Assembly: GCF_003148885.1 (NCBI RefSeq)
Contig: NZ_QGHD01000016.1
Location: forward strand, 1 to 53,417
Source: Hallerella porci
GTDB lineage: Bacteria > Fibrobacterota > Fibrobacteria > Fibrobacterales > Fibrobacteraceae
Direction of reading: 5' to 3'
Length of the DNA stretch: 53,417 nt
Of this stretch, positions 33,840 through 43,056 are shown piece after piece (position 1 is the first letter of the stretch; each line of letters begins with the position of its first letter). The notes under the pieces were generated by a model. That model did no database searches and had not been told where the DNA came from. It saw only the letters and a list, made by a program, of their open reading frames with translations. Position numbers and translations under genes: made by a program.

Positions 33840-34574
33840 TTAAAATGAAAGCAAAAGGGTTGCGCCCGGGCCTTCGGGGCGGAAGTCAGGGAAGACGTGT
33901 AAACGCTTGGTTTCGCTCGCCGCGAGATCGCTCGATGTTGAACGATAAATGCCCATCACATCCAAAACCGAGATGACGCGGTTCAAAATAAGAGCGCCGA
34001 TGGAAACTTGGAATGCGATTCGCGAAATGCGATAATTCCGCATAATATCGCGGAAGTGCGACATCCGATGCGATGTTTCCGGATTATCGCTCGAGCCCCA
34101 GTTCCAAGAATGCGATTCATCGAACGGATAATCTTTGTCGATAGCGTGACCGCGGCGAAGCATTGCTTGGTTGTAATCTTCATCGGAATCGGGATTGGAA
34201 TTCTCCCCGTCCACGCCACCGCGGCTGCGGTAATCGCCCATTAAATTGAGAAAGCTTTCACTCGACGGCGGATTCACAATGCCCGCATGACGCGATGCAT
34301 AAGAACGCGCATTTGCAATTTGACGCTCCCCAAAAAAGTAACTGCCAAAGGTTGCGACCCAAAGAGCGACATCCGTCCAAATATAAGCCTTCACAAAAGT
34401 TTCTTCGCCTAAATAATACTGTCCCATTCCCGGAAGCAAAAGCGAAGCGCCAATCGCAAGCGGTAAACTTTTCGAGGAATTTTTACTAATCGATTCATCC
34501 ACAGAAATCACTGTCTGCGCATAAGTTTCCGCAGAAAAGAAAAGGATCAAAAATGCAGCGAGCAGTTTCTTCAT
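33840..34574 (-). CDS. Exported DUF5683-like protein
   Basis: A 244-residue protein with a signal peptide (MKKLLAAFLILFFSAETYAQ). SLPLAIGASLLLPGMGQYYLGEETFVKAYIW is the DUF5683-type core, with small hydrophobic segments (ALWVATFGSYFF, AFQVSIGALILNRVISVLDVMG) and a final Phe as often seen in outer-membrane proteins. It follows the paralogue at 34580 by 5 bp and shares the LNxxISxLDxxW-like element, so the two form an operon and probably a paired surface complex. Confidence 0.78.
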   Translation of the reverse strand: MKKLLAAFLILFFSAETYAQTVISVDESISKNSSKSLPLAIGASLLLPGMGQYYLGEETFVKAYIWTDVALWVATFGSYFFGERQIANARSYASRHAGIVNPPSSESFLNLMGDYRSRGGVDGENSNPDSDEDYNQAMLRRGHAIDKDYPFDESHSWNWGSSDNPETSHRMSHFRDIMRNYRISRIAFQVSIGALILNRVISVLDVMGIYRSTSSDLAASETKRLHVFPDFRPEGPGATLLLSF

Positions 34575-34579
34575 GAGGC

Positions 34580-36091
34580 TTAGAAATTAAAGTAAACATT
34601 CACGGTGGAGCGCGAATTCATCGGAACAAATCCACCTTCAAAATGCAAGTGGTCATACCACGAAAGTTCTTCTTCGTAAAGGACTTTATTGTGCGCATGC
34701 GCAGACCATGCAGCATCCAACGCCGACACGATATGGTTGAGAATTAACCCGCCGAAGAACCACGCCTGCATGTCCGCATAATCATTCGCTTTGCTGCGCA
34801 TACTGCGATAAGTTTTCCAATTTTCCGATTCGCCGAGCGGAACGACTTCCGCATCATTTTTACCCAAATCCAACGCAGAAATTGCCGTTTCATTTTCCAC
34901 GTCATCCCAACCGAGAACGTAAGCCGAGCCTGCGATTGTCGAATAGAACGAGCCCGAATTATAAAGGCTGAAATCGCCTTTGACTTTGTTCACATGATTT
35001 TTATCATTCACCATTTCGGTCGTCGCATCACCCGTGTAGCAGCCGTTGGTCGCCGCATCGCCATAAATGGATTTGCAATACGATTCGCGATTCGAAAGAT
35101 AACGCTTCACAAATTCTTCTTCTTCGTCCGAATCATCTAAGCCATTCCGCAAATCGTGCATCTTCGTTTCGTATGTATGCGCCGAATAATGATTCTTCGC
35201 AAATTTCTTGTAACGCTTGACTTGGCGGTCGTATTTGTGCACCGAGAAATAATACCAACTTCCCCAAAGTGCGCCTTCAATCGCTAAATAAGCCGCTCCG
35301 CGCACATAATTGAAAGTAGAACCGCCCACATAAATTTGTCCAGCACCCGGCACGACGAGCGACATAAATAGCGCTTTCCGCGGGCTCTTGTATTTGCCCT
35401 TCATTTCATCGATGCTGTAAACTTTCGAAACTTTCGTCGGACCCAAAATATCTTTGCGCGAAATGGAAGAAGAACTCATCGCGATTACCGACGACGAACT
35501 AGAAACCGAGGAAGAACTCAACGCGGTCGAATCGGTTTTGAGCGTATCCGCTAAAGAATCCGCGAGCATCGGGGCGAGAGAATCGACCAAAAGGGAATCC
35601 GCCTTGGCTTGTGCTGCCGCAGAATCTGCCGCTGCCTGAGAAAGCGAATCCGCAGCAGTCGAATCCAAAGCGACCGTTTGCGAAGAATCAGCGACGAGAG
35701 AAGAACTGCTAAAGAAAGAACTCGACGAAATTTCCGCCGAAGATGACAAGCTCAAACTGCTCGAAGAAATTGCCGAACTAGAACTCATTGCGCTAGACAT
35801 CGCCGAGCTAGAAATCGATGAGCTTGAAACCGCTGAACTAGAAATGGAAGAAGAAAGGGCGACCGAAGAAAAACTAACTGCAACGCTTGAACTCGACACC
35901 ACCGCACTCGAAGAACTTTGCTCCGCAGACGATACGGCGACCGCGCTCGAAGAAATTTCTGCCGAAGAACTCACGGCGACAGAATCCGCAGTCTTTGCCT
36001 CTTCATTAAATTCCGCAAATAAATCACGCACTTGGGCAAACGCCGACGACGAAAGAATCAAAAAGCAAAAAGCGACAACAATAAAACGCAT
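34580..36091 (-). CDS. Exported protein with serine-rich linker and DUF5683-like domain
   Basis: A 503-residue protein. A signal peptide (about 1-19) is followed by a long low-complexity region (about 35-215) rich in SSSAVSSSS-type runs with Asp/Ala patches (ADSAAAQAKADSL), typical of Fibrobacter surface and cellulolytic proteins. The C-terminal ~275 residues hold a DUF5683-like core (KALFMSLVVPGAGQIYVGG), a later NHIVSALDAAWSAH and a final NVYFNF. Two cysteines (YCKSIYGDAATNGCY) may form a disulfide. Function unknown. Confidence 0.8.
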   Translation of the reverse strand: MRFIVVAFCFLILSSSAFAQVRDLFAEFNEEAKTADSVAVSSSAEISSSAVAVSSAEQSSSSAVVSSSSVAVSFSSVALSSSISSSAVSSSSISSSAMSSAMSSSSAISSSSLSLSSSAEISSSSFFSSSSLVADSSQTVALDSTAADSLSQAAADSAAAQAKADSLLVDSLAPMLADSLADTLKTDSTALSSSSVSSSSSVIAMSSSSISRKDILGPTKVSKVYSIDEMKGKYKSPRKALFMSLVVPGAGQIYVGGSTFNYVRGAAYLAIEGALWGSWYYFSVHKYDRQVKRYKKFAKNHYSAHTYETKMHDLRNGLDDSDEEEEFVKRYLSNRESYCKSIYGDAATNGCYTGDATTEMVNDKNHVNKVKGDFSLYNSGSFYSTIAGSAYVLGWDDVENETAISALDLGKNDAEVVPLGESENWKTYRSMRSKANDYADMQAWFFGGLILNHIVSALDAAWSAHAHNKVLYEEELSWYDHLHFEGGFVPMNSRSTVNVYFNF

Positions 36092-36105
36092 AGCTAGAAT
36101 TTACA

Positions 36106-36137
36106 AAAAAAGCCGCTCCCAAAGGAGCGACTTTTTA
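36106..36137 (-). terminator. Terminator of the rpsF operon
   Basis: On the minus strand GTCGCTCC pairs with GGAGCGGC around TTTG, with seven T after it, 29 bp past the rplI stop. Confidence 0.9.
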
Positions 36138-36165
36138 TTTTCAAGCTTAAAAAGGTTGAAAAGAC

Positions 36166-36612
36166 TTAGTCAGCCTTCACCACCCAAACCTTGACTTCAG
36201 CGGTCACATCACCGAAGACATTCACTGTCACCGGATAGTTACCGAGCTGCTTCAGCGGTTCAGCGAGAGCGATCTGAGCACGGGAAACCTTCAAGCCTTG
36301 CTTGGTGATTTCGTCTGCGATATCAGCAGCCGTGACAGAACCATAAAGGCGATCGCCTTCCACAACGCGGCGGGAGAAGTTGAGAGTCACTTCTGCGAGC
36401 TTTGCTGCGAGAGCCTTCGCATTGCCGAGTTCCTTATTGAAGAGAGCTTCCATCGCTTCGCGGTTTTCTGCAATCTTCTTCTTCGCTTCTGCAGTAGCGC
36501 GGATAGCGAGCTTATTCGGAATGAGGTAGTTCATGGCGAAACCGTTCTTCACGTTCACCACATCCATCATATTGCCGAGATGCGGCACATTGGCTTTCAG
36601 AATAACTTCCAT
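36166..36612 (-). CDS. rplI: 50S ribosomal protein bL9
   Basis: 148 residues, the usual size. N-terminal domain MEVILKANVPHLGNMMDVVNVKNGFAMNYLIPNKLA with the conserved G and NYL-P, a long connecting helix, and a C-terminal domain (LYGSVTAADIAD). Binds 23S rRNA. Last gene of the rpsF-rpsR-rplI operon. Confidence 0.96.
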   Translation of the reverse strand: MEVILKANVPHLGNMMDVVNVKNGFAMNYLIPNKLAIRATAEAKKKIAENREAMEALFNKELGNAKALAAKLAEVTLNFSRRVVEGDRLYGSVTAADIADEITKQGLKVSRAQIALAEPLKQLGNYPVTVNVFGDVTAEVKVWVVKAD

Positions 36613-36621
36613 TTTTGCTCC

Positions 36622-36873
36622 TTAGCGCAGAGTGTCTGCAACGAACGGCAAAATAGCCATGTGACGGGCGCGCTTGATCGCTTCAACGAGCATGCGCTGA
36701 TACTTGGCACTCGTGCCGGAAATGCGACGAGGAATGATTTTACCGCGTTCCGAGATGAAACGACGGAGAACCTTTTCGTCTTTGTAGTCGATAAATTCAA
36801 CTTTGTTCTCGGTGAACCAGCAAGTCTTTTTGCGGCGAACGCGAGAGTTGTTCTTCTTATCTTCAAAAGCCAT
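36622..36873 (-). CDS. rpsR: 30S ribosomal protein bS18
   Basis: 83 residues with the family core [21 protein letters not shown] and TGTSAK-like [26 protein letters not shown]. Works as a pair with bS6 on the 30S platform. Its start overlaps the rpsF stop by one base; no ssb gene lies between them, unlike many bacteria. Confidence 0.96.
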   Translation of the reverse strand: MAFEDKKNNSRVRRKKTCWFTENKVEFIDYKDEKVLRRFISERGKIIPRRISGTSAKYQRMLVEAIKRARHMAILPFVADTLR

Positions 36874-37238
36874 TATTCAGCCTCCCCTTCTTCTGCGTCG
36901 ATCGGAGTCACTTCTTCGGTCTGGCTCATGTTCTTATCATAGATGACTTCGGTCATCGGATAATCGGCGAGGGTCATCCAACGGAGAACGTTTTCATCGA
37001 GTTTGAAAATGTTTTCCAAGGTGGAAACGACAGAAGCTTCTGCCTTGTAGTAGAAAATCACGTAGTAACCGTGAGTTTTGTGCTTAATTTCGTAAGCGAG
37101 CTTGCGCTTGCCCCAGTCGTCGCGGCGGAGAATTTCGCCAGCAGCGGTAATCTTATCGGCAAAGCTCTGAACTTCAGACGCAATCACGTCGTCAGAGAGC
37201 ATGGCATCGAGGATCACCATTGTCTCGTATTGTTTCAT
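36873..37238 (-). CDS. rpsF: 30S ribosomal protein bS6
   Basis: 121 residues: [41 protein letters not shown], an [11 protein letters not shown] helix and an acidic C-terminal tail as is common in bS6. It heads the operon behind a clear promoter and a structured leader (37239-37304). Confidence 0.96.
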   Translation of the reverse strand: MKQYETMVILDAMLSDDVIASEVQSFADKITAAGEILRRDDWGKRKLAYEIKHKTHGYYVIFYYKAEASVVSTLENIFKLDENVLRWMTLADYPMTEVIYDKNMSQTEEVTPIDAEEGEAE

Positions 37239-37305
37239 AAAATCCCTTTGGACTTCAGCCCATGACCACCATGGTCACAGGAGGGCCCCGTGAATACGGG
37301 GGAAC
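37239..37305 (-). promoter_or_regulatory. Structured leader of the rpsF operon
   Basis: The transcript would begin near 37303 and reads CCCCCGTATTCACGGGG (hairpin with CCG), then GTGACCATGGTGGTCATGG (second hairpin), ending GGGATTTT before the ATG. Some bacteria regulate this operon by bS6:bS18 binding to a CCG-containing leader structure. Equivalence here is inference. Confidence 0.5.
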
Positions 37306-37308
37306 TAC

Positions 37309-37337
37309 AAGATAGTAAAAAAAGAAAAATTTGTCAA
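37309..37337 (-). promoter_or_regulatory. Promoter of the rpsF operon
   Basis: Minus strand TTGACA (37337-37332), 17-bp spacer, TATCTT (37314-37309). Confidence 0.8.
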
Positions 37338-37344
37338 TTAGAAA

Positions 37345-37379
37345 TTCAAAAGGCCTCGCGAAAGCGAAGCCTTTTTGAA
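37345..37379. terminator. Terminator after tRNA-Glu
   Basis: TTCAAAAGGC-TCGC and GCGA-GCCTTTTTGAA pair around GAAA; the stem abuts the tRNA 3' end. Confidence 0.8.
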
Positions 37380-37452
37380 TAGCATGTATGGGACTCGAAC
37401 CCATGTTACCGGCGTGAGAGGCCAGCGTCCTAGACCGCTAGACGAACATGCC
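37380..37452 (-). tRNA. tRNA-Glu (CTC)
   Basis: Minus strand cloverleaf: acceptor GGCATGT/ACATGCT, D arm GTCTAGCGGTCTAGGAC, anticodon stem CTGGC/GCCGG with loop CTCTCAC (anticodon CTC), T arm ATGGG TTCGAGT CCCAT. Position 1-72 is a G-T pair. CCA is not encoded. Confidence 0.93.
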
Positions 37453-37476
37453 AAAATGTCGGGGCAAAATTAGTAA

Positions 37477-39414
37477 TTATTCGCGGTAGTAAAGGTCGAG
37501 ATTGCTTTCGACATTTGCCGCTTTTTCCAAATTCTGCACATAGCTATTGAAGAGCATTGCGTAACCGAAGCGCCACGTATTTGCCAAGTCTTCGACTAAA
37601 GAGGTCTTCACCGCTGCGGTATCCGGAAGAGTGCGAGAAATGATTTTCACCATCGCAGCGCCTTCATTGGTTGCGACCGGTTCACCCCATTCGCCCACTT
37701 TCTGCTTCGAAAGAATGCTGAAAAGAGTCGGATTGGAATAGCCGATTCCCGGAACAAAACCGTCGAACGAAGCAGTTGCCTTTTCCACTTTCACCTTTTC
37801 GATGCTCGTGTCAGTTTTTGCAGAATCCGCCAAAGCAATCGCCTTTACCTGATCCTTCACCGCATTCAAATGACGCACTGCCGCGTCTTTTTCTTCTTGC
37901 AAAAGGATGCTGTTTTTGATTTGTTCAAAGTACGGAGCGACATCGCGCTTGCCCGCTGTAAGAGTTTTCAGACGAGTTGCCACGACGACAAAGTTGCCGT
38001 TCTTCAAAGCATTCGAAACTTTGCTTTCTGCCAAGTCCGGACGTTCTTTGTTAACAAAGGCAAATGCCGAAAGTCCACTCACAAATCCGATTTCTTGAAT
38101 TTCGTCACCGCGACCGAGCCAAGCGGATTCGCGAACAGGAACATTCCGCGCAGCAGCAGCGTCCACGAAAGAAGAATCGCGATCTTCCACGGCGCTCTTA
38201 ATGCTCAACAAAATTTGTTCCAAACTGTCCACGGTTTCCGGAGAAGCTGTCACCGAGAAGAGAATGTGAGCCGCTTTCACCTGTTCGCCAGTCGAATCTT
38301 TCTTGTGGCCGAGATTCTGAATAATATGATAACCGAATTTCGTGCGGACCGGTTCCGAGATTGCGCCCGAATCCAAAGCAAATGCGACATCTTCAAATTC
38401 TTTTACCCAAGTACCACGAGAAGTGTAATCGCCGAGAAGACCGCCGTTGGCTGCCGTTCCCACGTCTTCGCTCGAAACTTTTGCCATATCTTCGAAACTC
38501 GTTGCCGAGCTCGAATCCTTGAGCTGATAATAAACCGTCATCGCATACTTGCGAATTTCTTCTTCGTCCTTCGCAGTCGGTTGAACCGGAAGATAAGCGT
38601 AAGCAAGACGCACTTGATCGTTCGTCACAAAGAAGCTATCCGGATGCGCATTGAAATAAGCGTTCACTTTAACGCTATCCACGGATGCCGGATCGACTTT
38701 GAAATCTTCCGCCGCTGCATAAGCGACTTCCAATTCTTGCGAAGTCATACGATTGTTCACATTCCACTGCGATTCAAGGCTTGTCGGATGAGCGTTCGCC
38801 GTTACAAAAATCTGCAACTGATGCAGAGGAATCGTCATCGACTTGAGTTCTTGTTCATAGTTCTGCATGTTCAGCCATTCGTAGGCTGCTGGAGTTTCGA
38901 GCCAAGCATCGTAAGCAGCTTTGTCAAATGCGGTATCCAAAAGGAACTGCGGCAAAGTTTGAATGAAAGCTTGGACATTTTGAGCGGCTTCTTGTTCGTT
39001 CGCCGCGCTCATTTGAATGCTGTAAATTCTCTGCTGCGCTTCTTCGCCCACCATCCGACGGACGGCGTCCGGATTATTTTTGAGTTCCGCTTTCATTTCG
39101 GCAACGGATGCGTAGAGCGAATTTTCGTCAAACTGCGCCTTGAGGAGTTCCTGCTGCACAAAGCCTTGGAACACGGAATTGCGAAGCTGAGCGCGCTGTT
39201 CATCGCTCAAATTCTGTCCGCGATAATTGATTTCGGTGATGCGATTCACGCGATTATTGAATTCTGCATACGGAATTTCTGAACCATCCACGCGTCCGAT
39301 CGGATACTGATGAGACTGTTCCGGAGTGCGGTCCATCGCAAGAAGACCAAGAGCGATACCTACTGCAAAGATGGCAATGACCCATTTCGCGTTTTCGTTA
39401 ATCCATGTCAGCAT
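37477..39414 (-). CDS. PpiD/SurA-like peptidyl-prolyl isomerase chaperone
   Basis: About 645 residues from ATG 39414. A single transmembrane helix (about 10-28) anchors it, with a SurA_N-like helical region (GRVDGSEIPYAEFNNRVNRI), a chaperone-like middle, one parvulin domain (about 330-385: MAKVSSEDVGTAANGGLLGDYTSRG, FGYHIIQNL) and a second rotamase-like region starting KAAHILFSV. The layout matches PpiD, which works next to SecYEG on emerging periplasmic proteins. A longer start at 39471 is rejected. Confidence 0.87.
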   Translation of the reverse strand: MLTWINENAKWVIAIFAVGIALGLLAMDRTPEQSHQYPIGRVDGSEIPYAEFNNRVNRITEINYRGQNLSDEQRAQLRNSVFQGFVQQELLKAQFDENSLYASVAEMKAELKNNPDAVRRMVGEEAQQRIYSIQMSAANEQEAAQNVQAFIQTLPQFLLDTAFDKAAYDAWLETPAAYEWLNMQNYEQELKSMTIPLHQLQIFVTANAHPTSLESQWNVNNRMTSQELEVAYAAAEDFKVDPASVDSVKVNAYFNAHPDSFFVTNDQVRLAYAYLPVQPTAKDEEEIRKYAMTVYYQLKDSSSATSFEDMAKVSSEDVGTAANGGLLGDYTSRGTWVKEFEDVAFALDSGAISEPVRTKFGYHIIQNLGHKKDSTGEQVKAAHILFSVTASPETVDSLEQILLSIKSAVEDRDSSFVDAAAARNVPVRESAWLGRGDEIQEIGFVSGLSAFAFVNKERPDLAESKVSNALKNGNFVVVATRLKTLTAGKRDVAPYFEQIKNSILLQEEKDAAVRHLNAVKDQVKAIALADSAKTDTSIEKVKVEKATASFDGFVPGIGYSNPTLFSILSKQKVGEWGEPVATNEGAAMVKIISRTLPDTAAVKTSLVEDLANTWRFGYAMLFNSYVQNLEKAANVESNLDLYYRE

Positions 39415-39544
39415 AAAGGAAACTCCATTTCCATTTTGATTTGCCCGCAAATGTAGTAAATTGAAAACCAAGAAAAATAAAGCCCGCGAAAACGAATGGC
39501 TTTTTCAATTCACAAAACTCAATGATTAAGAACTTCGCGCTAAA

Positions 39545-39598
39545 AAGTTTGAACAAAAAACTCTAAGCTATAAATTCTAAGTTCTAAGCTCTCTTTAA
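39545..39598. repeat. Further copy of the CTTAGA/TCTAAG intergenic repeat
   Basis: ACTCTAAGCTATAAATTCTAAG is the second half of the inverted repeat units seen at 10289-10420 and 10569-10698. It lies between the PpiD-like gene and the ABC permease stop. Confidence 0.65.
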
Positions 39599-39601
39599 GC
39601 A

Positions 39602-40246
39602 TTATAAATCGCTTCGAAATTTTCGATAAGCAATTCGCGTTAAAATAGCGCAGGCGACAAATGTGAAAATGCTGAGTCCAAGCGAAGCAAAGTCGATTGA
39701 AAAATAGCGTTCGGCGAAGAATTGAAATAAAATAAAAATGGCGAAGAAAAAAAGAAGCGAAATTTGATTTGCTGCGCGGGTCGTTTTCACAGAGAGCGAA
39801 ACGAAAAGCGCAATCGACGAAAAAAGAATCGTCATGCAAAATCCCGCCCAAACGGATTTTATCCAAAATGAGAATGCATTTCCCGAAAGCATTCCCGCAA
39901 AAATCGTCTCGGAAAGCAGCAAGAAAAAGAGCGGAATTGGAATTAACGCCAGCAATTTTCCGTAAAAAATGAAAGATGAATTTCCCGGAAGAAGCTGCAA
40001 AAGTTCGAGAGAGCCGCGTTCACGTTCCCCCGCAAAACTATCCGAAGCAAGCGGCACCGCCATCGGCGAAAGCAAGAGCGCACAAAGAAGCATCGTAAAC
40101 GGAATCGTCTCGGACGAAGCATTTTCGAGAATGAAAAATTGCGAACAAATTAACAGAAACGGAGGAAAGAAAAAAGGCAACAGAAATTTGGGCTCGCGAA
40201 GAATTTGCCGCAGTTCGTGACGCATTACATGAAAAATAATTTTCAT
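39602..40246 (-). CDS. ABC transporter permease (CcmB/ABC-2-like)
   Basis: About 214 residues with six hydrophobic segments. SFAGERERGSLELLQLLPG is the cytoplasmic helix typical of ABC-2/CcmB exporters that contacts the ATPase. ATG at 40246 follows the stop of the ATPase gene by one base, so both are translated together. The cargo is unknown; no cytochrome c maturation genes are nearby, so CcmB itself is not assumed. Confidence 0.85.
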   Translation of the reverse strand: MKIIFHVMRHELRQILREPKFLLPFFFPPFLLICSQFFILENASSETIPFTMLLCALLLSPMAVPLASDSFAGERERGSLELLQLLPGNSSFIFYGKLLALIPIPLFFLLLSETIFAGMLSGNAFSFWIKSVWAGFCMTILFSSIALFVSLSVKTTRAANQISLLFFFAIFILFQFFAERYFSIDFASLGLSIFTFVACAILTRIAYRKFRSDL

Positions 40247-40247
40247 T

Positions 40248-41093
40248 TTACACGCTGCCTTTTTCTCGTTGAATGCATTGACGGTAAAAATTTTCAAGCG
40301 GAGTCCGCGCTTTTTCGATGTGCAAAATTTCTTCGGGCGAAATGCCTTCGCACTGCATTTTTTTGCAGAAACTTTCAGCCGATTCCCCCGCTGGAATTTT
40401 CACGCAGACATTCATTTCGTCCGAGCAAAGTTCTTCTCTTTTTTTGTGTGCGAGCAATTTTCCGCGGAAAAGGATTCCAAAAGAATCCGCAAAATTTTCC
40501 ATTTCCGAAAGGATGTGCGAACTCACGATTAGCGTGCCGCCGCATTCCCTTTTCCATTCGCCGAGTAAATTCCAAACCGCTTCGCGCGATTCTGGGTCGA
40601 GATTGGCGACGGGTTCATCGAGAAGGAGCAACTGCGGACGCGGTAAAAGCGCCCGCAAAATTTGCACCTTTTGCCGCATTCCCATCGAGAGAGTTCCCAT
40701 TTTTTGCGAAAGATTGACAAGTCCGAGCGCAGAAGCGAGATGCGTCATCTGCGATTTGACTTCGGAATTTTTCATCGCATAAAATGCTGCGAAAAATTGC
40801 AAATATTCTGCTATCGAAAGCCGCGGATAAATTCCCGGATTTTCTAAAAGAATTCCGCATTGAGAAAGGTCTAAAAGTCCATTTGATAATTGCAAAGGCG
40901 GCGCAATTTCAACGCATCCTTGCTTTGCCAAAAGTCGTCCGCAAAGAATTCGCAAAAGAGTCGTTTTTCCCGCACCATTCGGCCCGAGTAACGCAAACGA
41001 TTCTCCGCGAGAAATGGAAAAATCCACGTCATCTAAAACGAGTGGCGCAGACGCTGCATAAGCAAAACTCAAATGCAAAAAATGAAGAAGCAC
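40248..41093 (-). CDS. ABC transporter ATP-binding protein
   Basis: 281 residues with Walker A LLGPNGAGKTTLL, Q loop (QCGILLENPGIYP), signature LSMGMRQK, Walker B LLLLDEPVANLDP and the switch His in VSSHILSEM. A C-terminal extension (about 205-281) holds CVKIPAGESAESF. It pairs with the permease that follows. Family features fit drug, lipid or heme export. Confidence 0.9.
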   Translation of the reverse strand: MLLHFLHLSFAYAASAPLVLDDVDFSISRGESFALLGPNGAGKTTLLRILCGRLLAKQGCVEIAPPLQLSNGLLDLSQCGILLENPGIYPRLSIAEYLQFFAAFYAMKNSEVKSQMTHLASALGLVNLSQKMGTLSMGMRQKVQILRALLPRPQLLLLDEPVANLDPESREAVWNLLGEWKRECGGTLIVSSHILSEMENFADSFGILFRGKLLAHKKREELCSDEMNVCVKIPAGESAESFCKKMQCEGISPEEILHIEKARTPLENFYRQCIQREKGSV

Positions 41094-41212
41094 GAGAACA
41101 ATTTAAATTCGGAATACAAAAGTTAAAATGAAAAATAGAGAGAATGGCGCGCTTTGCGCGCGAATACGAGAAATGCGCGCCTACGGCGCGCAAACGAATC
41201 CAACAAATACAA

Positions 41213-41239
41213 AAAACTCCTCCGTCGCGGAGGAGTTTT
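41213..41239 (-). terminator. Terminator of the small exported protein gene
   Basis: AACTCCTCCG pairs with CGGAGGAGTT around TCG, with T run on the minus strand, 25 bp after the stop. Confidence 0.88.
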
Positions 41240-41263
41240 GAAATCGCAATTTGAAAATGCCGA

Positions 41264-41704
41264 TTAGTTTTCGTTGTTCTGCATTTCCATCGTTTCGCGG
41301 TCCATCGTGTGCGTCAAGTATTCCTTGAAGTTACGGTCGATGTTCACGCCATCAAATTCTGCTGCATCAGCGTCCAAGACGAAGACTGCGCTCGGGTTAT
41401 CCAACCAACCGACAACGTCAACGCCCTCGAGACTCATCGACTTGTCGCCTTCGGCTTTTGCCACATATTCCACAGCGCCTTTGCCGACCCAACCTTGGCC
41501 GCAAGAACCTTTCACGAGAACGTATTCGCCTTCGTCTTTCACAATGCGAAGTTCATCGGAGAAGCCAGCGGTGCAAACCACATCGGAACCGCCTTTGGTC
41601 TTCGTTAAATCAATATCGCCGCGCTTTGATTTAACAGACTTCGGAGCCGCCATCGCAGCGACAACCATCAAAGCAAGAAGGCAGAACAAAATTTTCTTAG
41701 TCAT
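41264..41704 (-). CDS. Small exported protein, unknown function
   Basis: A 146-residue protein with a signal peptide (MTKKILFCLLALMVVAAMAA). The middle part (ELRIVKDEGEYVLVKGSCGQGWVGKGAVEYV) reads like a bacterial SH3-type fold with two cysteines (VVCTAG and GSCGQ) that may bond. The C-terminus is acidic and methionine-rich (MDRETMEMQNNEN). A good ribosome site (GAGGATGAG) precedes the ATG. Confidence 0.82.
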   Translation of the reverse strand: MTKKILFCLLALMVVAAMAAPKSVKSKRGDIDLTKTKGGSDVVCTAGFSDELRIVKDEGEYVLVKGSCGQGWVGKGAVEYVAKAEGDKSMSLEGVDVVGWLDNPSAVFVLDADAAEFDGVNIDRNFKEYLTHTMDRETMEMQNNEN

Positions 41705-41914
41705 TTCTCATCCTCTTAGGGTGAAATCCCTTTTCGAATCTTTAACCCAAATATATCCTTTATTTTTCAAAAATGGTATGGATTTTTTCTTTTTTCTCGT
41801 TTTTTTACCTTGAACCGGCAAAATTGGCGAAATTTTCCCATTTTCGATGACGAGGAAGCCGAGAAAATTCGGCGGGCAGCTCCTAAAGACTCTTCCTAAT
41901 TATAATTTTGAGGT

Positions 41915-42925
41915 ATGAAAAAATTTTTCCTCACCTTTGTAATTCTCGTTATCCTTGCGACTGCAGCACTTTATTTTGCAAAAAAGCAAATTGACGCCCC
42001 GAATCAAGTCCGCAAATGGACGACGGTTCAAGTCGCAAGCGGAGCGACTCCCGTTAAAATCGGAAATGCTTTGGCCGAAAAAGGACTCGTTTCGAGTTCC
42101 AAGCTTTTTTCTTGGTGGTGCAGAATTCAAAAAGTGCAATTAAAAGCGGGCTGGTACGATGTGCCGCCCGCGATGAGCATTGCAAAACTCGCCGAAATTT
42201 TGAGTTCTGGGAAGACAGCAACCCGCAAAGTGACAATTCCCGAAGGCCGCGCTTCTTGGGAAATGCCCGCGTATTTTCGAAAAGCAATTCCCGATTTTGA
42301 TTCGACAAAATGGGAAGCTATCGTCCACGACCCGCAGTTTGCAAAAGAACTCGGTTTAGAATCCGATAATTTAGAGGGCTATTTGCTCCCCGAAACTTAC
42401 TCCATCGAATTCGGTGCCACCGAAAAAGATATCGCGCGTCAAATGGTCAAGGCGAATTTAAAACTCAAAAAAGAAATGCAGGCGTTACAAAGTCCGCTGT
42501 GGAATGAACTCGGTGGCTGGCACAAAGTGCTGACTCTCGCAAGCGTCGTCGAAGAAGAAACCGGAAAAACCGACGAGCGCAATTTAATCGCAGGCGTTTT
42601 CGTCAACCGTCTTCGAATCGGAATGCCTCTCGGCGCTGACCCTACGGTGCGGTTCATCTTCCGCAATTTAACCGGGCCGATTTACAAAAGTCAATTACAA
42701 AGCGATAGCCCCTATAATACAAGGCGTTTCAAAGGTCTTATGCCCGGGCCGATTTCAAATCCGGGACGCAAAGCAATCGAAGCTGCACTGCACCCGACGA
42801 ATACAAAAGCGCTTTATTTTGTCGCCAAAGACGACGGTTCGGGAACGCACTTCTTTTCGAATTCTCTTTCGGAACACAATCAATTTAAATCGACCGCAGC
42901 TCAGAACAGAAAGCGTTCGCAATAA
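41915..42925 (+). CDS. mltG: Endolytic murein transglycosylase MltG
   Basis: 336 residues: one N-terminal transmembrane helix (about 4-22), a LysM-like region, then the YceG domain with ESDNLEGYLLPETY, the catalytic glutamates around 213-215 in SVVEEETGK, FVNRLRIGMPLGADPTV and SPYNTRRFKGLMPGPISNPG. It cuts nascent peptidoglycan strands in the periplasm. TTGAGG precedes the ATG. Confidence 0.95.
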   Translation: MKKFFLTFVILVILATAALYFAKKQIDAPNQVRKWTTVQVASGATPVKIGNALAEKGLVSSSKLFSWWCRIQKVQLKAGWYDVPPAMSIAKLAEILSSGKTATRKVTIPEGRASWEMPAYFRKAIPDFDSTKWEAIVHDPQFAKELGLESDNLEGYLLPETYSIEFGATEKDIARQMVKANLKLKKEMQALQSPLWNELGGWHKVLTLASVVEEETGKTDERNLIAGVFVNRLRIGMPLGADPTVRFIFRNLTGPIYKSQLQSDSPYNTRRFKGLMPGPISNPGRKAIEAALHPTNTKALYFVAKDDGSGTHFFSNSLSEHNQFKSTAAQNRKRSQ

Positions 42926-43056
42926 TTGACGCCGCACCTCGAGGTGACTGCGCTCTAAAAATCTTACGGCAAAAAAATCATCGCAAAATAGCGTTGAAAA
43001 TTTTGTCATTTTTCGTCATTTTGAAATGCTATCTTATAGGCAAAGGAAATTGAGAA

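Noticed and set aside
33452-33976. 174-residue plus-strand protein over the tandem repeat
   Set aside because: No ribosome site, its tail runs antisense into the DUF5683-like gene, and its frame follows only from a repeat unit divisible by three. Kept as a finding, not a gene.
37869-39282. 470-residue ORF opposite the PpiD-like gene
   Set aside because: It is a long shadow frame: the minus-strand protein has coherent chaperone and parvulin motifs, and this one has none.
41850-41900. Riboswitch before mltG
   Set aside because: A hairpin (GCCGA...TCGGC) is visible, but no known riboswitch consensus could be matched.
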